Shown here in pieces: positions 25,401 to 32,893 of a stretch of 64,000 bases of DNA; the first letter of the stretch is position 1, and every line of letters begins with the position of its first letter. Position numbers and translations under genes: made by a program. The stretch is from Osedax fenrisi (lineage: Eukaryota; Annelida; Polychaeta; Sabellida; Siboglinidae), in contig OZ025243.1 in the NCBI GenBank assembly GCA_964019155.1, forward strand, positions 86,519,945 through 86,583,944, given 5' to 3'. The notes under the pieces are model-generated. The model searched no databases and was not told the origin of the DNA. It worked only from the letters and a program-made list of their open reading frames with translations.

Positions 25401-26433
25401 GAGACTCTAACAAAACAAGCCCGAGCCGAGTTGAGACTTTAGGTAACTGAGACTGAGACTGCATCATGCTTTAGATTTTAGCATCATTAACATCACTAGT
25501 GTGGACATAATTCAGTTGTGACCATACCCAATATACTATAACATCGCTATATTGTTATTGTTATTTGGTAGAGTACTTTAATCCCATCTAGGAACTTAGA
25601 TGAAGTTTTCACTTATAACCATATGGCTCTAATGTCCCTTCGAAGCCGCGCTCAATGAGCGCCGCTCATGTTAAGGCCAATATCCAGGGTTTTAACGAGA
25701 GCCGATCATTTATTTATACAAAATTATATAAGATCACTTCTAAATAATATTGTAAGACCTATTTTAATGGTTTGGATGGGCTCGAACTCGAGTCCTACTG
25801 GTTGTGTGTCTAACGCATTAGCTAACTGAGCCACACAGGCAATTCATAAATCTAATGTATATATCAATATGCAGACTATAATTGTAATAAAACACAATTT
25901 TAAATAACATTTATCTATCCCCATTCTTCTTAATAAATATTTCTGAATTAATTTAACTCACCGTAATTCGTGTTATCTACAATATCTTCAACTGTCAACT
26001 TCTACAAGTGATATAAGACAATGTAGTTATATAAACTAGTAGACTAATTGTATCATGATGTCTAACTGCATACAATTATTTCTCATAGATCATTAAAATT
26101 TGCTTCGAATTAATTTCATGCTATTTAGTAAATGTTCAAAAAACGAATAATCATGTATTCTCAAGCAGTCGATATCAAGCTTAAAAAGGCGGGACCACGA
26201 TTTAGAAGCATCTATTTATATATATTTCTAATGGATTTCTATTGTACATTTTCTTAGATAGAAAATAAACCTACACACCATATAACAAGAGCTACTATAC
26301 ACACTAGTGAGTGACAGTCTCACATCTAGCCACTTCATTCACTAATGTTTCGCACTTTTCACTCACTAGGGACAATCGCGTACAAGGTAAGAGACACATG
26401 TTCAATGGAGTTCACCTTCAAGTACACAGATAA
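7951..26433 (+). CDS. SPMIP4: SPMIP4-like sperm/ciliary microtubule inner protein (C7orf31 homologue), 18 exons
   Basis: The joined exons are 7951-8141, 8444-8532, 9785-9969, 10913-11009, 11076-11206, 11771-11882, 14271-14423, 15409-15510, 16469-16610, 18660-18769, 19258-19351, 20544-20695, 21670-21747, 22242-22379, 22731-22807, 22977-23028, 24044-24189 and 26370-26433. Every junction is in phase, giving about 704 codons plus unmapped 5' sequence. The first five exons resemble vertebrate C7orf31/SPMIP4: EHPNASHQS, then FPNFESADDPRTGIAARCQ, GNPYRHEVQKILPESKK, QTFYPTTPKTY and SYTGLGES. The family sits inside the A-tubule of axonemal doublets. The C-terminal half is less conserved and is joined by phase; it ends in RHMFNGVHLQVHR. 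Three introns carry acceptor-derived minisatellites. An AATAAA lies at 26770. A cilium-bearing cell stage is inferred. Confidence 0.75.
8444..8532 (+). CDS. SPMIP4: SPMIP4-like exon B
   Basis: GNPYRHEVQKILPESKKQPL followed by VWLSSDHTDQ. This is the NPYR.E...I...SKK..L.W block of SPMIP4. The phase joins the G left by exon A. Confidence 0.85.
8740..9560 (+). other. SPMIP4 intron sequence, no gene seen
   Basis: AT-rich intron DNA with short TA runs and no open frame of note. A palindrome and a telomere-like patch at its 3' side are listed separately. Confidence 0.6.
9524..9556. repeat. Palindrome of the CTCCTATAACCTCG family (diverged copy)
   Basis: AGCTCCTATAACCTCGGG pairs with the following GAGGTTATAGGAGGTG. 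The core matches the two micro-palindromes inserted in the LINE at 57496 and 57921. No clear flanking duplication remains here. Confidence 0.65.
9572..9607 (+). repeat. Short telomere-like CCTAA patch
   Basis: CCCTAACCTAACCTACCCTA continuing CCTAACCAAACCC is a short interstitial run of CCTAA/CCCTAA-type units, next to the palindrome at 9524-9556. Too short to prove telomeric origin. Confidence 0.5.
9785..9969 (+). CDS. SPMIP4: SPMIP4-like exon C
   Basis: Enters in phase 0 and leaves with two bases (AG|GTAAAC). Encodes SPWSEKQTFYPTTPKTYLAS and later SANIMRNVQKDHRATIYQR. This matches the family's K..FYP.PPKT... and the block of basic residues before the THDFTG-like motif. Confidence 0.8.
10034..10071. 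mobile_element. Micro-foldback element, 38 bp, AGAGCTAGAGAGAAA family, 7-bp direct repeats
   Basis: CAAAGAGCTAGAGAGAAA folds onto TTTCTCTCTAGCTCTATTG. The direct repeat ACTAATA lies immediately outside both ends (10027-10033 and 10072-10078). Relatives lie at 10719-10763 and 58266-58302. Confidence 0.7.
10301..10440. repeat. Long hairpin: 60-bp arms, 20-nt loop, one mismatch
   Basis: 10301-10360 is the reverse complement of 10381-10440 except for one base (CCCTGG versus CCCTTG). It lies in the SPMIP4 intron and would form an almost perfect RNA hairpin. It is either a recent foldback element or a structured RNA; no independent sign of expression is visible. Confidence 0.9.
10719..10763. mobile_element. 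Micro-foldback element, AGAGCTAGAGAGAAA family (variant with extra internal repeat)
   Basis: CATAGAGCTAGAGAGATTCC, AGCTAGAGA, then TTTCTCTCTAGCTCTATG. The flanks GATGTGGG and GCTGTGGG are an 8-bp direct repeat with one difference. It is longer than its relatives because part of the left arm is repeated. Confidence 0.6.
10913..11009 (+). CDS. SPMIP4: SPMIP4-like exon D
   Basis: Encodes SYTGLGESHKMNLDNLTNQK and then MRKLQTGYDDYEL. The start corresponds to the THDFTGLGPMDPLELDD region of vertebrate SPMIP4. The donor is followed by a 66-bp intron, very short for this gene, whose read-through would hit a stop. Confidence 0.75.
11076..11206 (+). CDS. SPMIP4: SPMIP4-like exon E
   Basis: KPVEVAVFDPSRSLDGRLEV in phase 0, ending HPEPEKTFG plus a split codon before GTATGT. 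Similar to the VFKPPRPLEGRI segment of the family. Confidence 0.75.
11602..11661. repeat. (AT)n microsatellite
   Basis: Dinucleotide run directly abutting the perfect hairpin at 11660. Confidence 0.9.
11660..11747. repeat. Perfect hairpin: 38-bp arms, 12-nt loop
   Basis: 11660-11697 (ATGCAAGTGGTTCACTCATA and onward) is exactly reverse-complementary to 11710-11747. Size and shape are like a pre-miRNA, but complete arm identity is more typical of a young foldback element. It ends 23 bp before an exon (11771). Confidence 0.9.
11771..11882 (+). CDS. SPMIP4: SPMIP4-like exon F
   Basis: SLTAKEKGEHHLWYGKLYSS and then LPEGYATPRDGIIRFTP. Acceptor CCACAG, donor CCC|GTTAGT. A longer reading would need a donor a few bases on, such as GTAGAA. 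Phase 0 matches the next exon. Confidence 0.7.
12003..12051. repeat. (AT)n microsatellite
   Basis: TA-dinucleotide run just upstream of the SINE at 12060. Confidence 0.9.
12060..12355 (+). mobile_element. tRNA-derived SINE, plus orientation (full-length copy)
   Basis: The head carries RNA polymerase III-type boxes: TGGCTCAGTGG (A box) and GAGTTCGACC (B box). The body includes GATCGGCTCTCGTTAAAACC, GAGAGCGGCTTCGAAGGGAC and CTAAGTTCCTGGATGGGATG, and the tail is AAATAAAAATAACAATA. Related copies lie at 15697, 21777, 25553, 30690, 49885/52673 and 61998. Confidence 0.85.
12360..13024 (+). other. SPMIP4 intron, AT-rich, no gene seen
   Basis: Low-complexity AT-rich intron sequence between the SINE and the first MITE of the pair. 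Confidence 0.6.
13025..13173 (+). mobile_element. GGGGCGCTG-type MITE (copy B)
   Basis: Begins TAGGTGCGCTGCAACAGGGG and ends TCCAGCACCCCTA, with the shared ACCTCCTATGTATTGGTCC core. Copy C follows 40 bp later in the opposite orientation. Confidence 0.75.
13214..13326 (-). mobile_element. GGGGCGCTG-type MITE (copy C, inverted)
   Basis: Begins GGGGCGGTGCTGGAACGG and ends TTGTTGCAGCGCCCCTA, that is, opposite to copy B, and is shorter by an internal loss. Confidence 0.75.
13330..14270 (+). repeat. Acceptor-derived minisatellite in an SPMIP4 intron (~60-68 bp units)
   Basis: From about 13620 to the real acceptor at 14270 the intron is about eleven tandem units of type CCTGCACAGGTACCAGTAAC, CCCCACACTTACACCC, TACCCCTTCAATACCTCACA. 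Each unit includes a pyrimidine tract, a CACAG acceptor and the first bases of the exon (GTACCAGTAACCCC). The last unit is the functional acceptor. Units further upstream (13330-13620) are more degenerate. The long threonine/proline frames over it are artefacts. Confidence 0.9.
14271..14423 (+). CDS. SPMIP4: SPMIP4-like exon G
   Basis: VPVTPSTYPYAPPTDSSQDS followed by a glutamine-rich helix-like part (HDRYQQHQAKQQQMHAENRY) ending KILEAQ before GTTAGT. Phase 0 at both ends. The exon start is the last unit of the upstream minisatellite. Confidence 0.7.
14584..14622. repeat. (AT)n microsatellite
   Basis: TA run a few bases upstream of the 55-bp palindromic element at 14640. Confidence 0.9.
14640..14694. 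mobile_element. 55-bp palindromic hAT-like mini-element
   Basis: CAGTGGTTCCCAACCTTTGG at one end and TAGGTTGGGAACCACTG at the other are terminal inverted repeats. CAGTGGTTCCCAACC-type ends are known from hAT elements. The ~18-bp interior is itself near-palindromic (TCATGACTCATGA). No target duplication is visible. Confidence 0.6.
14700..15400 (+). other. SPMIP4 intron, AT-rich, no gene seen
   Basis: Contains CAACAACAACA and AATAAT short repeats only. Confidence 0.6.
15409..15510 (+). CDS. SPMIP4: SPMIP4-like exon H
   Basis: KPAHDIASLRRKMTLAAGDL followed by EKPTTFYSHESKYQ. Acceptor TCCATTAG, donor CAG|GTGATG, phase 0 both sides. The FYSHESKY motif is of the F-Y-x-H type seen near the end of vertebrate SPMIP4. 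Confidence 0.65.
15697..15945 (-). mobile_element. tRNA-derived SINE, minus orientation (diverged)
   Basis: Reverse-strand copy of the 12060 SINE: TTCATCCAGGAACTTAGATG, GCTGCTCTCGTGTTAAGGCA and ATAAGATCACTTCTAAATAT are recognisable. The tRNA-like head is eroded. Confidence 0.75.
16165..16468 (+). repeat. Acceptor-derived minisatellite before exon I (~66-69 bp units)
   Basis: Five tandem units of type CCCCTTTAGAGAGAAAGAGCC, CTCTACTATACTAGTTACTTAC, CAAATAACCCCC end at the true acceptor. Each unit repeats the pyrimidine tract, an AG acceptor and a version of the exon's first ~40 bases (AGAGAAAGAGCC...ACTAGTTAC). Confidence 0.85.
16469..16610 (+). CDS. SPMIP4: SPMIP4-like exon I
   Basis: RERAGLYRTSYLPEKLSAKL followed by DPKRSSDLIQTISTPVTKLT and NVEDLRM. 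The start at 16469 (after CCCATAAAG) keeps phase 0; an acceptor at TACAG, 16 bases further on, would break phase. The donor G|GTTAGT leaves one base. Confidence 0.65.
16620..18500 (+). other. SPMIP4 intron, AT-rich, no gene seen
   Basis: Very AT-rich, with degenerate repeats of AATATTCGAAAATTTCAAAT type near 16800-16900 and 17500-17600. Confidence 0.6.
18508..18605 (-). mobile_element. Short retroelement 3'-end fragment (GAATGAATGAATG...GGATACCC)
   Basis: GAATGAATGAATGTATTTAT, then ATTTACCGAATATTGGG, then AGAAGCTATGTTTAGC. The same segment recurs at 62535-62625. Read on the minus strand it ends in a (CATT)n tail, as LINE or SINE 3' ends do. Confidence 0.6.
18660..18769 (+). CDS. SPMIP4: SPMIP4-like exon J
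   Basis: DRAMTSVGHHGRTLAGSVPQ followed by YRDLPTATDVILPWKDC. Acceptor GCGCACAG, donor TGC|GTTAGT. The split Asp codon fits exon I. Confidence 0.75.
19258..19351 (+). CDS. SPMIP4: SPMIP4-like exon K
   Basis: VNAQKDCIQPNIYNADIRTQ followed by EGVIIHKDTTY. Acceptor ATCGCAG, donor G|GTATGT. Confidence 0.8.
19415..20140 (+). other. SPMIP4 intron, (AT)n and AT-rich, no gene seen
   Basis: A (AT)n run at 19415-19450 followed by plain AT-rich intron sequence. Confidence 0.6.
20196..20355 (+). mobile_element. GGGGCGCTG-type MITE (copy D)
   Basis: Begins TTAGGGGCGCTGCAACAGGT and ends CGTTCCAGCGACACTA, with a poly-C expansion and the common ACCTCCTATGTATTGGTCC core. Confidence 0.75.
20363..20490. repeat. 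(GATAAT)n-type degenerate microsatellite
   Basis: Mixed GATAAT, AATAAT and ACAAAT units adjoining the MITE end. The Asn/Asp-rich frame over it is an artefact. Confidence 0.85.
20544..20695 (+). CDS. SPMIP4: SPMIP4-like exon L
   Basis: GDYNTKPFLQERQLLDRCRD, then EPVIVMSHQNRTLANVVEP and TLVREDLPKPQ. Acceptor CCCACCAG, donor CAG|GTTCAC. Strong codon structure in otherwise AT-rich DNA. Confidence 0.8.
20700..21660 (+). other. SPMIP4 intron, AT-rich, no gene seen
   Basis: No repeats of note other than short TA runs. Confidence 0.6.
21670..21747 (+). CDS. SPMIP4: SPMIP4-like exon M
   Basis: SVPEPRAGEEGYVNRMMYRP followed by YTAPEK, phase 0 at both ends, donor AAG|GTTTCT. Confidence 0.75.
21777..22040 (+). 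mobile_element. tRNA-derived SINE, plus orientation (head lost)
   Basis: Body and tail of the 12060 family: GATCGGCTCTCGTTAAAACC, GAGAGCGGCTTCGAAGTGAC, TTCCTGGATGGGATGATAGG, tail of (AATAAC)n running into (AT)n. Only the 3' edge of the tRNA-like head (GTTCGAGCC) is left. Confidence 0.8.
22242..22379 (+). CDS. SPMIP4: SPMIP4-like exon N
   Basis: MLGVPMELTHEPRPNASIVA, then TTRQAQRSSLPVALHPENTT and FRGPPQ. Acceptor TCACACAG, donor CAG|GTTACC. Confidence 0.75.
22731..22807 (+). CDS. SPMIP4: SPMIP4-like exon O
   Basis: KKDVKEEFTLIRNKDTTIAR followed by QKESE and a split Arg codon. Acceptor GTGTAG, donor AG|GTTGTT. Confidence 0.7.
22977..23028 (+). CDS. SPMIP4: SPMIP4-like exon P
   Basis: LQRDWKFGIHRFDYSAK. 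Acceptor ATACTAG, donor AAA|GTTTGT. Confidence 0.7.
23050..24043 (+). repeat. Degenerate acceptor-derived minisatellite before exon Q
   Basis: About a dozen degenerate ~60-75 bp units of type CCCCCACCACCAGGATGATA, TCCCC, GCTCTATTACATAACACTAG. Each carries a pyrimidine tract, a CCACCAG acceptor and a GGACGACGACCCC-like exon start. The final CGCCACTAG at 24043 is taken as the working acceptor. Confidence 0.75.
24044..24189 (+). CDS. SPMIP4: SPMIP4-like exon Q
   Basis: DDDPRFKFCAGEGIPQPSCN, then LQQCYDGFSRSDLSRHHHGQ and HPEHNPDL. A second frame is also open here (VRVYRNLRVTFSS type) but does not fit the phase of exon P. Donor AG|GTGAGT. Confidence 0.65.
24281..24304 (+). repeat. Retroelement-like 3' tail (AATAAACATTCATTCATTC)
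   Basis: AAATAAAC followed by (ATTC)n is the same type of terminus as at 18508 and 62535 (inverted) and the LINE end near 58240. A lone tail fragment. Confidence 0.4.
24357..24760 (+). repeat. Dispersed repeat R (copy 1), with SINE-head-like fragment after it
   Basis: CTACTGGCAGTAGTATCAAA, ACTGAAATAGATTTAGG and GTATAGCATTTAAAACATA recur in the same orientation at 31742-32235, and inverted in part at 33715-33790. At 24797 a fragment AAACTGCCTATGTGTCTCAG resembles a SINE tRNA-like head. Confidence 0.7.
24902..24940. repeat. Single terminus of the CAATTGCTTATCCACTTTCT element
   Basis: CTCAATTGCTTATCCACTTT followed by CTTATGATCAATGAT matches the ends of the element at 34371-34862 and 27775-28190. 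Confidence 0.6.
25025..25470. repeat. GAGCCGAGACTTT-rich imperfect repeat block
   Basis: Reiterated GCCCGAGCCGAGACTCT and GATGCCGAGACTTT words, in two clusters (25025-25165 and 25305-25455), each opening with an ATCTAGTGGTGTAAAT-like or ACTAGTGATGTAAAT-like string and ending with ATCACTAG-like DNA. TTACATCACTAGT-type ends suggest a repetitive element; no coding frame supports a gene. Confidence 0.55.
25553..25850 (-). mobile_element. tRNA-derived SINE, minus orientation
   Basis: Reverse copy of the 12060 family with the tRNA-like head at the right end (read in reverse: TGTGTGGCTCAGTTAGCTAA and GAGTTCGAGCC). It has a small insertion CGCTCAATGAGCGCCGCTCA in the middle. Confidence 0.85.
26370..26433 (+). 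CDS. SPMIP4: SPMIP4-like terminal exon R
   Basis: DNRVQGKRHMFNGVHLQVHR then TAA, in phase with exon Q. Two alternatives exist. A donor CAAG|GTAAGA inside this exon could splice over 43 bp to DKQQQQQQQELDDIT. A different frame reads TIAYKVRDTCSMEFTFKY into the same poly-Q end, but needs the phase-breaking frame of exon Q. Confidence 0.55.
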
Positions 26434-26599
26434 GCAGCAGCAACAACAACAACAGGAACTAGACGATATCACATGACCTCTATGCTATCGTCATGTGATA
26501 CATTATACTCAGATTATATTCGTATTGATCATGTGATATATATTTTTACGTGTACGTGTACAAAGTATGTGACTACATTTGAAGATATTATTGAATATA

Positions 26600-26720
26600 T
26601 TTGTTATTATTATTATTATATATTACTACATTACTATTATTATCTCTACTACTGCTACTACTACTACCACTACTATGACTAAAACTACTACTACTATTAA
26701 TTACTATGTATTAACTTTAT
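26600..26720. repeat. (TTA/CTA)n degenerate trinucleotide repeat
   Basis: TTATTATTATTATATTACTA continuing ACTACTACTACCACTACTA-type units. Tyr/Thr-rich frames here are artefacts. Confidence 0.8.
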
Positions 26721-26769
26721 ATATCGTGATATTAATTCTAATCAATTTATACGGTCGTTTATAATCTAG

Positions 26770-26775
26770 AATAAA
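26770..26775 (+). terminator. Candidate poly(A) signal AATAAA for the SPMIP4-like gene
   Basis: An AATAAA about 340 bp past the stop codon on the plus strand, in the gap between two convergent genes. Confidence 0.4.
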
Positions 26776-26818
26776 ACAAGTGAATTTGATATTTTTTATT
26801 AAATATATATATATACAC

Positions 26819-26868
<50 letters not shown>

Positions 26869-27190
26869 GTGATATTTAGTATATATGTATAATCTAATAG
26901 AGAGTCGTAGTATTCTAAGTGTGTGTATATTATACATGCGAAGCTAGGTGGGCCAACGCGATAATATGAAAGTGTGTGTGTGTGTGTTGGTTGTATAACT
27001 ATGTCGACATGAGGATGAGGAGGATAGAGAAAGGTGAGATTGTAAAAAAACCGATAGCCAGCCAGGCGACGGGAGAGAGAGGGTGGGGGGGTGTGGAGCG
27101 AGGGTTAGTCTGCGCGTAAAGGAAATACTATGGTAACGGTGCAGTAGCGCGTGACCGTGGGGGCGGAGCTAGGGGGGGGGGCGGGGCTCG

Positions 27191-27523
27191 TTACGAGGCG
27201 GGCGTACGATTCGATCGATCGCAGATCGCGTTGTACAGTTGAGAGTTGAGGGAGGCGTCGGAAGTGGCAAGCGTGGGCATCGAAGCCAGGCCACCCGACG
27301 ACGACGAAGCGGCCGCAGAAGCAGCGACGAGTTGTCGTTGAAAGTGTTCGGTTTCGGCGCGAATCTTCCACTTGGGCAGGATACGGCGGCGGGCGTTAGT
27401 GAACCAGTAGTTGATCTGGCTGTAGGTGAGGCCCGTCTTCTCGACGATGGCGACCTTCTCGTCGTCCCGGGGGTATGGGTTGTCGGCGTGCAGACTTAGC
27501 CACGACATCATGATGTCTACTGC
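27191..27523 (-). CDS. TALE gene exon 3: most of the homeodomain, C-terminus and stop
   Basis: Acceptor CCCCCGACAG. The frame is closed by a stop just 5' of the in-frame ATG at 27568, so that ATG is not a start. Encodes helices 1-3 (AVDIMMSWLSLHADNPYP ... WFTNARRRILPKWK), an Ala/Ser-rich linker, and ends SNRTPAS before TAA. GC-rich, unlike the rest of the gene. Confidence 0.85.
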   Translation of the reverse strand, partial: AVDIMMSWLSLHADNPYPRDDEKVAIVEKTGLTYSQINYWFTNARRRILPKWKIRAETEHFQRQLVAASAAASSSSGGLASMPTLATSDASLNSQLYNAICDRSNRTPAS

Positions 27524-28248
27524 CTGTCGGGGGCGGGTGAGCGTGTAGTAGTGTAAAGCATTCAACAAAATCTAATTTAAAATAAATATTCGGAAGTAAG
27601 ATATAATAATAATAATAAAGTTATGGTGACATGCGTGATAATATAATAAATAAAATAGATTGGAAATGTGTTGGTATATTAAAGTGCAGTTTATAAAATT
27701 AGTTAGATCGATTAAAGTAAATATCTATGTAGTTTGTTTTTAAATTTGTATGTGTGCTGGTAACAGTCACGGAGACAAAGAAAGTATACCTGTGCAGCAA
27801 TTGACGCAGCGCATGTAAAATATATATACACAAATGGTATTTTCTCGATAATTTATTAAAATGGCATCAGTGATTTTGATATGATATTAAATAAGTTATA
27901 TTATATAGGTTAAATATTAAAACATTAGGATTTTCGTCAAAATAGATAGAAGTGACTTCTATCTATATCTATTTAGATTATAAATATCAATAAAATAGTA
28001 TGATATATTCAATCAAAATACATTTAAATACAAAAATTATTAGGAATGTTGATATGATGTATTATATATAACTATTATTTAGTAGGTATTTAGTAGTAGG
28101 TTTTGACTGCAGCGCCTCTATCGCAAAGTACCATATACTACATTCAATTGCTTATCCACTTTCTTTATATCTATAGCGACATTGCGTAGTTTATACTCGT
28201 AGGCATTGAAAGTATTAGTGTATAAATGCGAGCTAAATGTGAAGAGAA

Positions 28249-28284
<36 letters not shown>

Positions 28285-30400
28285 CTGTATTGTGTTAACA
28301 CATTATAGGTGTTGTTTATATTGCTTATGAAAACATGCACATATTACACACACGCACGCACACACTCAGCATAATATCACGTGAGAAGTAAACAAATAAA
28401 AGTAAGTGAATAATCAATAATCACCGTAGCACGGTTTCGGCACTCTGTAATGTCACGTGCAAGTCACATGTCTGTTTGTGTGTGTGTACAACTCATTGAT
28501 TAATATGCTAATTGTCTACTTATGGGGTACGATATGGTGGAATGTGCGCGCCCTTTAATACGCTTTACAGCGAGTTAATCTCACAGGTTTCCTCATCGAA
28601 AATATCGTTTATAATTATTTATTCAACAAAATCTAATTTAAAATAAATTATTCGGAAGTAAGATATAATAATAATAATAAAGTTATGGTGACATGCATGA
28701 TAATATAATAAATATAAATAGATTGTAGTAATATTATATAAATTTGATATAATAATATATATATAAATATATATACGTAATGGAGATATTTATATGCATT
28801 TTGTTAAATAAACCTACTTTAATAACAATATATGTTATATACTGGTGGGAGAATAGTATTAATTGTTAGTAATACAAATAACCAATAATTAATTAATAAA
28901 TGTATTAAAACTCTAAATTATATGAGTTATTGATATATATATATATTTATATATCTATCAATATATATAACTTATTTCAATAATAACAACTGATTATATA
29001 CACATTTTGTTATTAATGTGTTCTGTTTGTGTATAGGTATATTGGTTTATTTTTAACGTGTTCTGTTTGTATATATATGTTTTAAATTTATTATACAATT
29101 AAAATATAAAATTAATAATATATCCTATTTTTATTACAGATTTTGATAAGTATTACATTATTTGTTTATTTAATTCTAGTATTGGTTTATTTGATTTTTA
29201 ACATGTTCTGTTTATAATATATTTAAAACTTTTAACTATTAAACTATATAACTAATAATTTATTATTATTACAGGGTACAAAGATAAGAATAATTCTATA
29301 AAGTTAAAGTAGAAATTGAATATTTCGATGCTACTTACAAAATAATGTATTTTATTTCTATCTTCGATTATTTTTACGTTATATTTTATTTCTATTTTGA
29401 TAATTTTTACTATATAATTTATTTCTACTTTTGATTATTTTTCATTTATTTGATGGTAACTGTGTTTTAATTTCTTTAATTTTTTAATTTCGTATTATTC
29501 TTTGTTTATTTCTATAACGTATGTTATCGTTAGCAAATATTTATACTTTATACTCTTGATTATATTTTCGACTATGTATTTGCTTAAATAAATTATCAAT
29601 CAAACAAATTTATATAAAATATATTAATAATTATAAATAGATAATTGATTTGTGTCGAATATTTATCATCATATACAAAAATGTAATACCATTTTATAAA
29701 TATGTATCTATAATATAATATATTATTACATAAATTAATATTGAATATTATAAATATATTAATATACGAATATCTAGATTATAGATTAAAACTTTTAAAA
29801 AATTATTGAAAATAAAAGAATGAAACCATAAAGTGACAATTATATTTTCATTATAAAAATGTTAAGGGGAGATCGTCATGGCAGCGTAATGGAATGCGTT
29901 TACATGTAAAAGATAGGAGATATGTAGCAGTACATATCGTATAATTTCTTCTACTATAATTGGAATAGTACTTACAAAATTTCACAAAATATATATATAA
30001 GACATATATGCAATAATATCATATTTTAAGGTTTATTGATATATATTATATATGCACACGTAATTTATGATTGAAATAAGTTATTTTTTTATGAAAATTC
30101 TATAAAAAAAGGTATAAAGTAATATATATAACAATTAAGTAAGTTGTATATATAATACTGTTTATAGGTATACATAATATCTAGTATACATAATATCTAG
30201 TAAAAGAAAGACAATACTAGTACAATTTATAAAATATTAAAGAAAATAGTATAATTTGTATAACACCATGTATATGAAAATAATTATTCTGAGAAAATAA
30301 CATCTAAAGTTAATCAATATTTTTTTCACATATTCCACTCAATTTCATATATAACAAATAAATAATATAAGTTTATATTATTAGATTAATACAAATATAA

Positions 30401-30439
<39 letters not shown>

Positions 30440-30606
30440 AGCTTCATGCGGCAGAGACATTCCTGTCATGAACCATGTCACGGTCTATCGACTACAATAA
30501 CAAGATCGCCTATTGCATAATATACTTATATCGATATTTAGGTTCTAAACTTATATATGTATTTATGAAGTTCATATTATGTACATGGATATATATAGGT
30601 ATTTAT

Positions 30607-30657
<51 letters not shown>

Positions 30658-32860
30658 TGGATATATATAGGTATTTATGGATATATATATATATTGTTAT
30701 TGTTATTGTTATTTTTATTTGGTGGAGTCCTTTCATCCCATCCAGGAATTTAGATGAAGTTTTCACTTATAACCATATATGGCTCTAATGTCCCTTCGAA
30801 GCCGCTCTCATGTTAAGGCATCCATGGTTTTAACGAGAGCCGATCATTTATTTATACACAATTATATAAGATCACTTCTAAATAATATTTTAAGACCCAT
30901 TTTATAAAATTAATTAATGGTCCGGACGAGGGTCGAACCCGTGTCCTACTGCTTGTGTGTCTGACGCCTTAGCCACTGAGCCACACAGGCAGTTATATAT
31001 ATATATATGGATATGTGTATGTAATATATACTAGGTATATACAATAATAACTAATATTTATAATGAATATTTTTATATACCTATATAAAACACTATTTTA
31101 TAGCATATATAATGCATATATTTTTTTTTTAATTATCCTAAAATACAAATAACATCAATAAACCTGAATATGTTATAAAAATAAATTAAGAACAATTATT
31201 TTGAAACTTAAAGAATTTTTTAAAAACAAAGTGTGAACAACAAATTTTGAAATATTTTATTTGCACATTTACATTTATTACTCATTACTTTTATTTTGAT
31301 GTATATTATTAATTATACTAATGAATGAATGCATGTAGTGTGATTATTCAATATAACTATTATTATATTACATTAGGTAAATAGATGGTTATAGATTATA
31401 TTTATCCTAACTAAAATAGATATACATACTTAGCTCTGTATTAATAATATTTGTATAGTTAGATTGATTGATTTTTTATTTAAGCAAATATTCATAGTCG
31501 AAAGTATAAATTATATTTATTTTCTAATGATAACATGTTAATATGTTATTGAGATAACTAGAATATTATTTAAACAAATAAAGATATATATATATATATA
31601 TAACTTTAATGTTAAATTATACACATATTTACGAATAATATGTGCCATGTTTAACTGTATGTGGCATATAAATATACTATATGCAGTTTTAATAAACAAA
31701 GGAGATTTAATATATATAAGAAAAGATATAACTCTCTATGTTCAGTGTAATTAACTGTAATCACCACCACTTCTGGCAGTAGTATCAATACCACTGAAAT
31801 AGATTTAGGTTTTATATAGTTTATATACAACAATATTTTCATTGTTCTATTAAATTTCATGCAACATAACTTTTACTCGCCACATAAATATGTATAGCAT
31901 TTAAAACCTACATATCCTATTGCTTTATCTTATATTAGTAATTAAGAGTGTTAGTTTTCATCATATATATAATAATTTAAAACATATTATTTTACTTTTT
32001 AAACGTGTACAGTTTGATACGAATGTACATTATAAATAATACATTTTTCCGAAAATTGTTTAAAAAAACTTATTAGGTTGTGTTTTTATGGTTTTAATTA
32101 TATTTATGTATATTATATTTTAATTATGTTTTAAATTATTTAACAGCGCAACAGTTCATGTTTTGTGTACAAAATCAAATTACACGATTTCACGCAAGTG
32201 TTATATTATATCTTTCCGTAGAAAAATCTATGTTATAGGTATCTATTTATCCTGAAAATATGAACTATGAAATATTGTTAGATAGATAGCAATATATAAT
32301 AAACGTTCCTATTTATTTCATGAAAAGTTAATTATATTAACAAATTAATTTCTCTTTATAATAAACATGGAATACAAAATATTGATATATTAAAGTAATA
32401 ACAATACATATAACTAAAGCGTCATTGACTGATCATCACTGATAAACACACTCAATCGTCAAAGTATATATTTTTAACATTTTGTAATAATAAAACATTT
32501 AAAAAATGTCAGTGTTCACACTTTGTTTTTAAAAAATTATTTAAATTTCAAAATAATTCATTTTAATATTTTTATAATGAAAATATAATGCTCACTTTAT
32601 GGTTTAATTATTTTTTTAGGTGAATATTTTTAAATATTAAAAAATCTGTCATATATAATCTAGATATTTGTATATTAAAGTATTTTTAAGATTAAATATT
32701 AAATAATGAAATAACATAGATACACATTTATAAAAATGGTATTACATTTTTGTATATGATGACAAATATTCGACACAAATCAATTATCTATTATTATAAT
32801 TATTAATATATTTTATATAAATTTGTTAATAAACTAATCAGTTATTAGTATTGAAATAAG

Positions 32861-32893
<33 letters not shown>

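Noticed and set aside
26373..26476. Alternative 3' end TIAYKVRDTCSMEFTFKY then poly-Q and DDIT
   Set aside because: It would require the phase-breaking frame of exon Q. Kept as an alternative in the exon note, not as the main call.
27105..27499. Plus-strand frame and second minus-strand frame over the homeobox exon
   Set aside because: They are shadows of the GC-rich homeodomain exon.
27524..27568. ATG at 27568 as the start of the homeodomain protein
   Set aside because: A stop lies immediately upstream and a good acceptor at 27524 joins exon 2 in phase to complete helix 1.
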